From assembly GCA_008364785.1 (NCBI GenBank), contig VTTJ01000012.1, forward strand, positions 34,291 through 98,290: a stretch of DNA of 64,000 nucleotides, in the 5' to 3' direction. The DNA is from Bacillus sp. BGMRC 2118. GTDB taxonomy: Bacteria; Bacillota; Bacilli; Bacillales; SA4. Shown one piece after another: positions 23,478 through 31,186 of this stretch. The notes beneath the pieces were generated by a model. The model was not told the origin of the DNA. It did no database searches and was given only the letters and a program-made list of their open reading frames with translations. Made by a program: the position numbers and the translations under genes. The stretch's first letter is position 1; each line of letters opens with the position of its first letter.

Positions 23478-23510
23478 ATTAAAAGAGAGGCAGTCGATTT
23501 GACTACCTCA
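23478..23510 (-). terminator. Terminator after yfhD
   Basis: GAGGCAGTC and GACTACCTC pair with one mismatch. On the minus strand the stem is followed by CTTTTAATTTT, just after the yfhD stop codon. Confidence 0.7.
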
Positions 23511-23516
23511 TCTTTG

Positions 23517-23708
23517 TTATTGTTTTCTAGATTTTGCACGAGCATCAGCAGCTTTTGCACGCTCTTGCGCCTGTAAATCATCGCTATCAGCTAATTCCCT
23601 AGAAAACTCAACGTCACGGCCATCTGGTGGCAGTTTAGCATAGCCGGGAGTTTGTGGTAAAGATTGTGTGTTTTTATCACGATTTGAATGTCCATGATTT
23701 GTTGGCAT
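23517..23708 (-). CDS. yfhD: YfhD family protein
   Basis: A 63-residue, highly charged protein beginning MPTNHGHSNRDKNTQSLPQT and ending with a RAKAADARAKSRKQ tail. It matches the YfhD family of Bacillus in length and in the RELADSDDLQAQERAKAAD segment; the function is unknown and sporulation-linked expression has been suggested for relatives. CTGGAGGGAT precedes the ATG. It follows yfhE on the same strand, as in B. subtilis, and its end lies 50 bp from the DnaA-box cluster. Confidence 0.82.
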   Translation of the reverse strand: MPTNHGHSNRDKNTQSLPQTPGYAKLPPDGRDVEFSRELADSDDLQAQERAKAADARAKSRKQ

Positions 23709-23795
23709 GGTTATCCCTCCAGTTGCAAATTGAACAAGAAGTTCTTGTTTATTTTTACACCAAAGGGAAAAGTTATTAACGGGAAAAATTAGGAG

Positions 23796-23915
23796 TTACT
23801 TATTGCTGATATATCCACCAGCACGATCGGCCATTTTAAACTCACGAGAATATGTAACCTCTTGCATACTGCTTAACGTACTTTTCTTCATCTTATCCTT
23901 TTTCTTCTTATCCAT
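23796..23915 (-). CDS. yfhE: YfhE family small protein (39 aa)
   Basis: ATG 23915-23913 on the minus strand opens a 39-codon frame beginning MDKKKKDKMKKSTLSSMQEV and ending GGYISNK. It matches the tiny YfhE family of Bacillus in length, basic start and the YSREFKMADRAGGY core. GAGGG lies 9 nt upstream. The position next to yfhD supports the name. Function unknown. Confidence 0.8.
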   Translation of the reverse strand: MDKKKKDKMKKSTLSSMQEVTYSREFKMADRAGGYISNK

Positions 23916-23994
23916 GATTTTATCCCTCACTTTACACAAAGTTATTATCATCGTTGCCTAAACTGATTATCATTATTCAAAAATCGAAAAAAAT

Positions 23995-24025
23995 AAAGGA
24001 GTGGGGGACAGGCCCCCGCTCCTTT
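23995..24025. terminator. GC-rich hairpin upstream of yfhE
   Basis: AAAGGAGTGGGGG and CCCCCGCTCCTTT form a near-perfect 13-bp stem. It lies between the GNAT gene and yfhE and can separate the two units. Confidence 0.7.
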
Positions 24026-24033
24026 AAAGTGTT

Positions 24034-24066
24034 AAAAAGCCTGCTCATATAACTGAGCAGGCTTAA
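24034..24066 (-). terminator. Terminator after the GNAT gene
   Basis: AAGCCTGCTCA and TGAGCAGGCTT pair around a short loop, with a T run on the minus strand (TTTTTAACAC). It lies 11 bp beyond the GNAT stop. Confidence 0.8.
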
Positions 24067-24076
24067 TGCGTATTTA

Positions 24077-24634
24077 TTATGCTTCTTTTAGGTGTTCTTC
24101 CTGGAATGCTACCGGTTCTCTCATTGCATGTAGGTGGTAGAGATCCTTTGGAATTTCGTATAGATTATAGATGTCTCCATCTGCGTTAATTTGTTCGTAA
24201 AGGCTTTTCCTAGTGTCGTTCGCAAGAAGTACATAAGGCAGCTTTTCGGCAGCTTTCTGTGAACGGATGTTTACTTTACGTATTCGCATGAAAACTGTCT
24301 CAATTCCCAGTTCGAAAAATGCTTCATTGAAGAATGCCTCTTTGGCTAATTTGTTGTACCCATGGCCATGATACGGCTTTCCTAGCCACGTTCCTAGGAA
24401 ACCAGCATTATCTTGGATATCGAACAAATTAATAGTTCCAATTGGAGTTCCCCATTCATCTAGAATCGTCCGTGAAATGAGTTCACCATGTTCTTCTGCT
24501 TCGATTGTTTGTTTTGTTAAAAATAAGAATTCATCGTATGTTGAAGCTTTATGGCGCACAAAAGGGAAGACTTCCGGGTGCACCATGAGATCAAAAAGAA
24601 TCTGAGACTCTTGTAGATCACGTCTTTTTAGCAT
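24077..24634 (-). CDS. GNAT-family N-acetyltransferase
   Basis: A 185-residue protein with a RimJ/RimL-type GNAT fold: MLKRRDLQESQILFDLM at the start, IGTINLFDI in the central strands, and the acetyl-CoA loop LGKPYHGHGYNKLAKEAF (the Q/RxxGxG/A motif in altered form). The acceptor is unknown. ATG 24634 is chosen because TGGAGGGA lies 6 nt before it; an in-frame TTG at 24649 overlaps that site. Unusually, a complete tRNA-like RNA lies 90-155 bp upstream on the same strand, so the gene may share a transcript with it. Confidence 0.82.
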   Translation of the reverse strand: MLKRRDLQESQILFDLMVHPEVFPFVRHKASTYDEFLFLTKQTIEAEEHGELISRTILDEWGTPIGTINLFDIQDNAGFLGTWLGKPYHGHGYNKLAKEAFFNEAFFELGIETVFMRIRKVNIRSQKAAEKLPYVLLANDTRKSLYEQINADGDIYNLYEIPKDLYHLHAMREPVAFQEEHLKEA

Positions 24635-24721
24635 GATTTGTCCCTCCAAACTCAGGGCAGTCTACTCCATAGGAATAGAACCCCACCCCCTGAAATTTTT
24701 TCATTATAAGAACCAAAAAAA

Positions 24722-24790
24722 TTTCGGGGTGGGAATCGAACCCACTAGGACCAGATCATGCTGGTGGCGCACCATTTGCCTTCCCCTAAA
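24722..24790 (-). ncRNA. tRNA-like RNA (69 nt, all four arms, no CCA)
   Basis: Read 5' to 3' on the minus strand: acceptor TTTAGGG (24790-24784) pairs with CCCGAAA (24728-24722) with one A-G mismatch. The D-arm is GGC-AAATGGTGC-GCC and has the usual GG in the loop. The anticodon-like arm is ACCAG-CATGAT-CTGGT with a 6-nt loop, followed by a 4-nt variable stretch. The T-arm GTGGG-TTCGATT-CCCAC has a perfect T-loop. A TTTTTTT run follows directly, with no CCA. The six-base anticodon loop and the tail argue against a normal tRNA. Confidence 0.72.
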
Positions 24791-24881
24791 ACATATACGG
24801 TATATAATTGTCGGTAATCAAAATATGAAATATCTTTAAGTATAATACGATAAAATTTGAAAAAAAGATACTACTTTTTTG

Positions 24882-26006
24882 TTAATTTTTTTTGTAAATT
24901 ATTTCTCCATTTATCATGGTTAACCGAGTCTTCGCTAAATAGTGAAATGGATGGTGGTCCCATAACACTATGTCCGCATCTTTACCTGTTTCAAGACTGC
25001 CTAAACGGTCTTCAACACGCAAGTTACGAGCAGCTGTAATCGTAATACCTTCTAGTGCCTTTTGCTCATCTAATCCTTCACGAACGGCGATTGCAGCACA
25101 AGTATTTAAGTACTGAATCGGGATATACGGATGATCGGTTGTAATCGATACTTCAACTCCTGCATCAGCTAAAGCCTGGTATGTTTTCCATGACTTGTTT
25201 TTTAATTCAATTTTGGACCGGCGTGTTAATGTTGGACCGACACTTACTTTAATTTGTTTACCCTCAAATTCATTTGGAATTAAATGACCTTCCGTACAAT
25301 GCTCAATTCTAAAATCTAAATCAAATTCCTCTGCAAACCTCATCGCAGACATAATGTCATCAGCGCGATGTGCGTGTATTCGAACTGGAATCTCACGCTT
25401 TAAAGCTTTTACTATTGGACGAACACGAAAATCATCAGGGCGGTCACAGTGCTTTGCCTGATAGAAGGCTTCCCTGAGCATACCCATTATCCCCATCCGA
25501 GTTATAGAATCATTACTCCCGTGACTATGAATTCGTTTAGGATTTTCGCCAAGTGCAACCTTAAGTCCAGCTGTTTCTTGTATAAGCATCTTGGATACAT
25601 TTCTTCCATGTGTTTTAATGACAGCGGTTGTTCCACCAATTACATTTGCACTTCCAGGCATAATATGTGCAGTTGTCACTCCATGCTGCACTGCATCTGT
25701 AAACCCAATATCGAGCGGATTCATACTATCAAAAGCCCGAATATGAGGTGTCAAAGGTTCAATCGTTTCATTCGCATCGTTACCAGCCCAGCCAGTTCCC
25801 TCATCATATAAACCTAAATGTGTATGAACATCAACGAAGCCGGGAAACAAATATTGTTCATTACATTCCATCACAAATGTATCATCTGTCGGCTCAATAT
25901 TGTACCCAATTTCCTTTATCTTCCCATCCACAACATAAAGATCAGCATTCTTCATGGGAGATGAGGTGATTGGATAGATTGTTGCATTTTTAAATAACGT
26001 TTTCAT
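24882..26006 (-). CDS. Metal-dependent amidohydrolase
   Basis: A 374-residue amidohydrolase-superfamily enzyme. Metal ligands are visible in FVDVHTHLG (near residue 59), VRIHAHRADD (near 210), IEHCTEGH (near 235) and TTDHP (near 290). The C-terminal LETGKDADIVLWDHHP is the usual closing strand. The family includes imidazolonepropionase- and dipeptidase-like enzymes; the substrate is unknown. The ribosome binding site TAGGAGT precedes the ATG. It lies downstream of yfhF on the same strand (67 bp) and upstream of the tRNA-like RNA. Confidence 0.82.
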   Translation of the reverse strand: MKTLFKNATIYPITSSPMKNADLYVVDGKIKEIGYNIEPTDDTFVMECNEQYLFPGFVDVHTHLGLYDEGTGWAGNDANETIEPLTPHIRAFDSMNPLDIGFTDAVQHGVTTAHIMPGSANVIGGTTAVIKTHGRNVSKMLIQETAGLKVALGENPKRIHSHGSNDSITRMGIMGMLREAFYQAKHCDRPDDFRVRPIVKALKREIPVRIHAHRADDIMSAMRFAEEFDLDFRIEHCTEGHLIPNEFEGKQIKVSVGPTLTRRSKIELKNKSWKTYQALADAGVEVSITTDHPYIPIQYLNTCAAIAVREGLDEQKALEGITITAARNLRVEDRLGSLETGKDADIVLWDHHPFHYLAKTRLTMINGEIIYKKN

Positions 26007-26073
26007 GCTTGTAATACTCCTAACTTTAAATAAGGTTGAATTTTATTAAATTCTTTAAGTTTCTTAAGTTATA

Positions 26074-26979
26074 TTATGATTTTAGTATGTCTGCTAATGC
26101 CTCTTCAAGTGTAGGATACAAAAAATTATATCCGTATTCCTCGGCTACCTTTGGTAACACCTTTTGTCCTTCTAACACTAATATACTCATTTCACCTAAT
26201 AATAATTTCAATGCAAAACCAGGTGCAGGTAACCAGTGAGGCTTGTGTAGCACTCGTCCTACACACTTCCCAAATTCCCTCATTGTCACAGGTTCTGGTG
26301 AGACAACGTTGAGTGGACCATTAATTTGTTCTTGATTGATGGCGAATAAAACCAATCCAACCACATCATTGATATGTATCCATGACAGCCATTGTTCTCC
26401 ACTTCCAACTGTTCCACCTGCAAATAACTGGTAAGGGAGAACGATTCTTGGCAAAGCACCTTCATTCTTATCAAGAATGACCCCGAAACGTACAAATACG
26501 ACACGTACTCCGGACTCCTCAGCTATACGTGCTTCTTCCTCCCATGACCAAACCACTTCTCCTAAAAAATCATGGCTATGTTCTTTCGTTTCTTCTGTAT
26601 AGATGTCAGTCCGAGAAGTCCCATAATATCCAACAGCACTAGCATTAATAAGAGTGGAAGGTTTCTTCTTCATATGGTTAATGATACGATTAATCTCCCT
26701 TGTGGCACGAATACGGCTATTGTAGATTCGTTCTTTTCTAGCTTCTGTCCACCTACCACTATTTAAGGATTCCCCTGCTAAATTAATGATTGTATGAACT
26801 CCGTCAAGTTCATTTTCTGGAAATGTGTTCTCACCTAACCATCTAACATAGCGAACTCCTTCCTCCTTTGAAGAGGGGATATTCCGGGTCAAGATCAGCA
26901 CTTCATCACCTTTCTCGACAAGTGCTTTTGTTAATGCTTTACCAACAAAGCCTGTCCCGCCTGCAATTGCGATCTTCAT
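26074..26979 (-). CDS. yfhF: NAD-dependent epimerase-like protein YfhF (SDR39U1 type)
   Basis: A 301-residue extended short-chain dehydrogenase-like protein. The N-terminal GGTGFVGKALTKAL is the nucleotide-binding loop, followed by a YYG catalytic segment (SAVGYYGTS). The C-terminal DUF1731 part (LPAPGFALKLLLGEMSILVLEGQKVLP) is typical of the YfhF/SDR39U1 group, related to SulA-named proteins of cyanobacteria. The substrate is unknown. GGAGGTG precedes the ATG. The gene is divergent from recX, as in B. subtilis. Confidence 0.87.
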   Translation of the reverse strand: MKIAIAGGTGFVGKALTKALVEKGDEVLILTRNIPSSKEEGVRYVRWLGENTFPENELDGVHTIINLAGESLNSGRWTEARKERIYNSRIRATREINRIINHMKKKPSTLINASAVGYYGTSRTDIYTEETKEHSHDFLGEVVWSWEEEARIAEESGVRVVFVRFGVILDKNEGALPRIVLPYQLFAGGTVGSGEQWLSWIHINDVVGLVLFAINQEQINGPLNVVSPEPVTMREFGKCVGRVLHKPHWLPAPGFALKLLLGEMSILVLEGQKVLPKVAEEYGYNFLYPTLEEALADILKS

Positions 26980-27089
26980 TCACGCACCTCCATTTATCTA
27001 CCTTATTATTCTGTACATAACATGCGATTCCTTTTTCACAATGTGCTATAGTTAAGTTTTAAGAAGATTTATTTTTATGAGGTGACAGT

Positions 27090-27923
27090 ATGGCCATCAT
27101 TACAAAAATCACAACACAACAAAAAAATAAAGAGCGCTACAATATATTCCTTGATGATGGAAATGGAGAGAAGTATGCATTTAGTGTCCACCAAGATGTA
27201 TTGATAGCTAATGATTTAAAAAAAGGAAAAGAGATTGATGAACTTGATATTGAGGAACTCGCTTTTGCAGATGATATTACAAAGGCTAAGCAGCACGGAA
27301 TGATTTTCCTCTCTTATCGTATGAGATCAACATTAGAAGTTATTCAATATTTACGTGAAAAAGAATATGGAGAACCTGTTATTTCTGAAGTTATACATAA
27401 GTTAACAGAATTGAAATATCTTAATGATGAAGAATTTGCACGAGCTTATGTAAGGACAAATTCAAGAGTGGGGCTTAAGGGTCCGACTATACTAAAGCAA
27501 GAACTTGTGCAAAAGGGAATTCAACAATTTGTAATTGAGATGGTTTTAGCTGACTATACAATAGAAGAGCAAATAGAGTATGCGGAAGTCATTGTAAATA
27601 AGACCATAAAAAAGTCGAAAAACGTATCTAGTCGGGTTCAACATCAGAAAATTCATGAAGCACTGTCCAGAAAAGGATTTCCTCAAGATACGATACGTGC
27701 AGTGCTGCAGCAGATAGATACTCAAAAGGAAGATGATGCAGAATGGGAGGCGATGTGCGTAGCAGGAGCAAAAGCACACCGCCGTCTTAAAAAGTTATCA
27801 GGTTCCGAGCTAGAGTATAAAATAAAGCAAACACTTTATCAAAAAGGTTTTGGACTGGACTTAATAGAAAATTATCTACAATCAGAAGAGTGGAACGAAC
27901 TATTAATTGATAATGATTTCTAA
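27090..27923 (+). CDS. recX: Recombination regulator RecX
   Basis: A 277-residue RecX protein, which modulates the RecA filament. It is built of repeated three-helix units, for example RSTLEVIQYLREKEYGEPVI, LKYLNDEEFARAYVRTNSR and KGFPQDTIRAVLQQI. The N-terminal extension (residues 1-70) with ITKITTQQKNKERYNIFLDDG is usual for the long Firmicute form. It starts after GAGGTGACAG. Its 3' end overlaps the convergent SDR gene by 21 bp, so antisense transcription is likely there. Confidence 0.9.
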   Translation: MAIITKITTQQKNKERYNIFLDDGNGEKYAFSVHQDVLIANDLKKGKEIDELDIEELAFADDITKAKQHGMIFLSYRMRSTLEVIQYLREKEYGEPVISEVIHKLTELKYLNDEEFARAYVRTNSRVGLKGPTILKQELVQKGIQQFVIEMVLADYTIEEQIEYAEVIVNKTIKKSKNVSSRVQHQKIHEALSRKGFPQDTIRAVLQQIDTQKEDDAEWEAMCVAGAKAHRRLKKLSGSELEYKIKQTLYQKGFGLDLIENYLQSEEWNELLIDNDF

Positions 27924-28571
27924 CATCCTATCATCTTGTTCTTTAATTTGCTTTGCAACATCAGCAGGTGATCTTAGACGTGATTTATCTGTTATATGAG
28001 TGGATTGATCCCAAAATGGGGTATCCATTCCTCCCATATAAACACCTGTAACCGTTACATTGGTAGATTCCAACTCCTTCTGGAGACTTTCAGTAAAACC
28101 TTTAATCGCAAACTTGCTGGAGCAGTAAACAACTTCGTTTACTTTTCCTCGAAGTCCAGCTGTGGAGATAATATTGACAATCTTTGGGGCTGAACTTTGC
28201 TTCAAAGACGAAAGTAAATATTTGGTGATAAAAATAGTCCCTAGAACATTCGTATGAATCATGTGGTAAATGGCATCGTCTTCCATATCCTCAAATGGCC
28301 CAAACGTTCCAATACCAGCATTATTAATGAGAGTATGAACTGAAAAGTTAGTCATTATTTTTTCTACCGTTGATTTAATTGACTCAAGGTTCTGCATATC
28401 ACATATATAATATGTTGCTTTATTTCCTTTGTTTTCAATCAGTTCCTTTGTCTTAATTAGGGAAGATTCTGTTCTACCAAGTAGTATAATGTGATCAATA
28501 GGTGAACTATACAAAAGAGCAAGCTCTCTTCCTAACCCAGTTCCACCACCAGTAATAACAATTGAATTCAA
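27903..28571 (-). CDS. Short-chain dehydrogenase/reductase
   Basis: A classical SDR of about 222 residues with the cofactor motif TGGGTGLG at residues 7-14, the NNAG strand near 84, and the catalytic YCSSK near 145. Cofactor preference and substrate are unknown. I prefer TTG 28571 (MNSIVITGGG) because GGAGATG lies 5 nt upstream; a longer frame to 28607 adds residues before the first strand and lacks a site. It converges on recX with a 21-bp overlap, and it is divergent from yfhH. Confidence 0.82.
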   Translation of the reverse strand: MNSIVITGGGTGLGRELALLYSSPIDHIILLGRTESSLIKTKELIENKGNKATYYICDMQNLESIKSTVEKIMTNFSVHTLINNAGIGTFGPFEDMEDDAIYHMIHTNVLGTIFITKYLLSSLKQSSAPKIVNIISTAGLRGKVNEVVYCSSKFAIKGFTESLQKELESTNVTVTGVYMGGMDTPFWDQSTHITDKSRLRSPADVAKQIKEQDDRMLEIIIN

Positions 28572-28661
28572 GGTATCATCTCCAATATGTATATATTTTG
28601 ATTTCAAATGGTCTAAAGGCCTATAATAAACTAAGCGAACGAAATATGGGAGTGTTCATCT

Positions 28662-28982
28662 ATGGAAAAACGATATAGTCAAATGTCTCAAGTAGAGTTA
28701 GATCAAGAAATTCGTACCTTACATGAAAAGGCAAGAAAAGCTGAACAGCTTGGTATGGTGAATGAATTTGCTGTATTAGAACGTAAAATACACATGGCAA
28801 AAGCATATTTGCTAAACAGAGATGACTTTAAAGCTGGTGAGGTTTACGAGATTGAACAAGATCCTGGCAGTTTTTTTAAGATTGATTATGTAGATGGAGT
28901 GTTCGCCTGGGGATCTAGGTTAAATGGTTTAGATAAAGAGGAAGCACTACCCATTTCATTATTAAAGAAAATGAACAAATAG
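28662..28982 (+). CDS. yfhH: YfhH family protein (DUF1811)
   Basis: A 106-residue protein that matches the YfhH/DUF1811 family: a helical hairpin at the N terminus (MEKRYSQMSQVELDQEIRTL, then LGMVNEFAVLERKIHMAKAY) and an SH3-like beta barrel at the C terminus (GEVYEIEQDPGSFFKIDYVDG). Function is unknown. The gene is next to recX-like genes, as in B. subtilis. Its stop codon lies inside a hairpin shared with sspK. Confidence 0.87.
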   Translation: MEKRYSQMSQVELDQEIRTLHEKARKAEQLGMVNEFAVLERKIHMAKAYLLNRDDFKAGEVYEIEQDPGSFFKIDYVDGVFAWGSRLNGLDKEEALPISLLKKMNK

Positions 28983-29004
28983 CCAGAAGAGATTCTGGCT
29001 ATTT
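28977..29004. terminator. Bidirectional terminator of yfhH and sspK
   Basis: AAATAGCCAGAA and TTCTGGCTATTT form a perfect 12-bp stem with a 4-nt loop; it includes the yfhH stop codon. Confidence 0.85.
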
Positions 29005-29021
29005 GAGAACAACAATTTTTT

Positions 29022-29180
29022 TTATTGTTCCTCGCGCAAACCGGAAGCACGCATTCTCTCTTGAGGATGTGTGTTAATGGATCCGTCAGCGCGTTTTGAA
29101 GCGTATTCTGCTTTTGCACGTGGTTCTCCCTCGAACTTGTTATTTCCTTGGTTCGGGAATCCAGTTTCTTTATTTCGCAT
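29022..29180 (-). CDS. sspK: Small acid-soluble spore protein K
   Basis: A 52-residue protein beginning MRNKETGFPNQGNNKFEGEP and ending GSINTHPQERMRASGLREEQ. It matches SspK, a minor spore-specific protein made in the forespore. The start ATG 29180 follows AAGGAGG on the minus strand. Length and neighbourhood (between yfhH and yfhJ) are as in B. subtilis. A forespore sigma-G promoter is expected upstream but I could not define it with confidence. Confidence 0.87.
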   Translation of the reverse strand: MRNKETGFPNQGNNKFEGEPRAKAEYASKRADGSINTHPQERMRASGLREEQ

Positions 29181-29296
29181 GTAAGAGAACCTCCTTGAAA
29201 ATAACTTGGTTGGTAGTGCCTTTTTAAGCACTACTTATAGTATGACGTTTACGCTTGAGGATATAAGATAGAATATTTGGTAGGAGTGAAATCACT

Positions 29297-29566
29297 TTGA
29301 ACGATATTATTGAAAAACTAACACACCAATTACTACAGCAAAACGACTCACTAGCTTATGAGCAGGCACGTACATGGATTGAGCTACTGTGGGACGATTT
29401 CGAAACAACATCGGCAAAGGCAGGACAACAATACATGGGACCGGAAATGGCCGAAAGAATAGTCACATCCTGGATTAACCGATATGGCTCCCAATTACAT
29501 GAATTTGTTGCATCAAATCCTAAATATGCACATTTATTAAATCGTGATGATTTTACAAAACATTAA
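29297..29566 (+). CDS. yfhJ: YfhJ family protein (WVELL type)
   Basis: An 89-residue acidic helical protein with ARTWIELLWDDFETTSAKAG, the hallmark of the WVELL family to which B. subtilis YfhJ belongs. The C-terminal half (MGPEMAERIVTSWINRYG) is also conserved. Function unknown. The start is TTG 29297, with TAGGAGTG 8 nt upstream. It is divergent from sspK and convergent with yfhP. Confidence 0.85.
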   Translation: MNDIIEKLTHQLLQQNDSLAYEQARTWIELLWDDFETTSAKAGQQYMGPEMAERIVTSWINRYGSQLHEFVASNPKYAHLLNRDDFTKH

Positions 29567-29597
29567 GGGACTAGCCACTCGGCTAGCCCTTTTTTAT
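29566..29597. terminator. Terminator between yfhJ and yfhP
   Basis: AGGGACTAGCC and GGCTAGCCCT pair with one bulge and run into TTTTTTATTTT on the plus strand. Confidence 0.8.
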
Positions 29598-30577
29598 TTT
29601 GAAGGAAGAAACTCCAACTTTTTACGTAATTTCTTTTCACTAAATATCCAGCCTGTATACGAATTTAAGATATTTAAATGGAAATCAAGCTTAACAACAG
29701 CTACAAATGGATAATAACCTTTGCTTCTATAACGTAAATCTATAAATCGCACCTCATAATGCTCCTTATATTCAAATGCTTCCCATCGGTAAACGGGTGA
29801 AAAAGACAGAAAGGCTGCAAGATTATCATCTTTACAGGCAGCATTGATAACTGGAATATCAGGAATCGGTTGCCGGTCAAATGTGTCTTGAATTTCAATT
29901 TTTCCTCTAACCGCTCTAATAACATAGAAATGTTTTTCGGATTTCACGGCTACATGCCATTGATTAAAGTAATACGTTGGCGAGATGATAATATCAGTTG
30001 CATCAGGTAGTAAGTTTTTGACAGCATTCGCCACATTTAGCTTCATACGATAACGTATAACATAGTAAATGGCAATTATGGTAAATACACCGAGAAACGT
30101 AAGAGCAGGATCTAAACCGAGCTGCCATACAACAATACCAACAATATGCATGAAAAATATAAAAGGATCAAACGTATTAATAACACCTAGTGCAACCCAT
30201 TTTCGCGAAAAAGGTCGAAGCGCCTGTGTCCCATAAGCGTTGAATATGTCGACAAAAACATGAAGGATTACAGCAATAAATGTCCAAATCCATAGGTGGA
30301 ATATATTTGCCCCAGGTGCAAATAAAGAAATCAACCCGGTTATAAGAAGTGGCCATAGAATAACTGCTGGGATAGAATGAGTAATTCCTCTATGGTTTCG
30401 TATATAGTACGCATTATTGCGCAATTTTAAAATTGTATCTAAATCAGGTGCTTGTGATCCAGCAATCGTTCCAAACAAGACTGCATTTGCAGTGACTGAA
30501 TCTTGTGCAATAACAGGATCTAATGTTGCTATCCCGCCAAGTGCGATTCCCATCACAAAATGGGTACCTGTATCCAT
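29594..30577 (-). CDS. yfhP: YfhP, membrane-bound metal-dependent hydrolase (DUF457-like)
   Basis: A 327-residue membrane protein with an N-terminal GTHFVMGIALGG and a HRGITHSIPAV segment, the histidine motifs of the YdjM/DUF457 metal-dependent hydrolase family, then HVFVDIFNAYGT. About four or five transmembrane spans are followed by a soluble C-terminal part of about 130 residues. The substrate is unknown; the B. subtilis homologue has been described as a transcriptional regulator of its own region. ATG 30577 follows TAGGAGG; a frame extension to 30607 lacks a site. Confidence 0.83.
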   Translation of the reverse strand: MDTGTHFVMGIALGGIATLDPVIAQDSVTANAVLFGTIAGSQAPDLDTILKLRNNAYYIRNHRGITHSIPAVILWPLLITGLISLFAPGANIFHLWIWTFIAVILHVFVDIFNAYGTQALRPFSRKWVALGVINTFDPFIFFMHIVGIVVWQLGLDPALTFLGVFTIIAIYYVIRYRMKLNVANAVKNLLPDATDIIISPTYYFNQWHVAVKSEKHFYVIRAVRGKIEIQDTFDRQPIPDIPVINAACKDDNLAAFLSFSPVYRWEAFEYKEHYEVRFIDLRYRSKGYYPFVAVVKLDFHLNILNSYTGWIFSEKKLRKKLEFLPSK

Positions 30578-30649
30578 TACATATAACCTCCTAACGATAC
30601 AAAACATATTTGCTTATTTTCTAATATGTGCAATAAACACGTAAATTAA

Positions 30650-30803
30650 GGCTCTTTTCGTAAACAATTTTTGTTATTAGTCATATAAGTTCATCTGTGT
30701 TGTTCAATACAAGATATTTTTTTGAAGTGAAGGTGCATTAGAACATTGATAGTAAACTTGGTTCTAGTCAATGTTAAAAGCAATAACACAAGCGAAAACA
30801 ACT
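30650..30803. mobile_element. Degenerate ISL3-like element, copy E
   Basis: GGCTCTTTTCG at 30650 matches the left end, and GCAATAACACAAGCGAAAAC at 30780-30799 resembles the right end (17 of 24 positions overall). The interior is changed and shorter, and the flanking 8-mers TAAATTAA and TAACCAAA match at only 5 positions. It is an old copy at best. Confidence 0.45.
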
Positions 30804-30841
30804 TAACCAAAAGAAGATGATTTTAAAGAGGAGTGTCAGTT

Positions 30842-31141
30842 TTGTCAAAGAGAGTCAGGATTTTCATTGAATATAAAGTGAAAGAATCATTTATACAACA
30901 ATATGAGGAACATATGAAAAAGGTACTAGACTCTTTACCAACATATGGAGCAGGAGAAATTGAGTGGTTTCGAAAAGAAAAACAAAGCTATATGGAAACT
31001 TTTTCTCTTCCAACCATCTCTCATTATGTCGCTTTTCGAAAGATGAGGGAAGGGAAGCTTCATCAAGTTTATGGTTGTATTGACCAATTTATGGAAGGTG
31101 GAATTGAAAATATCCAGATGCATGCTGTTAAGGTAAAATAG
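30842..31141 (+). CDS. Hypothetical protein upstream of mutY (99 aa)
   Basis: A 99-residue basic protein (MSKRVRIFIEYKVKESFIQQ at the start) with alternating strands and helices that could fold like a ferredoxin-type alpha/beta domain. I do not recognise the family. TTG 30842 is chosen because GAGGAG lies 7 nt upstream. It ends 45 bp before mutY on the same strand with no terminator between, so the two are probably co-transcribed. A role in DNA repair is only suggested by that context. Confidence 0.65.
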   Translation: MSKRVRIFIEYKVKESFIQQYEEHMKKVLDSLPTYGAGEIEWFRKEKQSYMETFSLPTISHYVAFRKMREGKLHQVYGCIDQFMEGGIENIQMHAVKVK

Positions 31142-31186
31142 AAGAGAGAGTATACTCTCGAGGAGCATTGCATTGGGGGAAATTAA

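Noticed and set aside
24722..24790. Ordinary functional tRNA gene
   Set aside because: The anticodon loop has six bases, the acceptor stem has a mismatch, the linker and variable region are off by one, and there is no CCA or discriminator context; a T run follows directly.
24660..24790. T-box riboswitch in front of the GNAT gene
   Set aside because: There is no T-box sequence (AGGGUGGNACCGCG) and no specifier stem; the structure mimics the tRNA itself.
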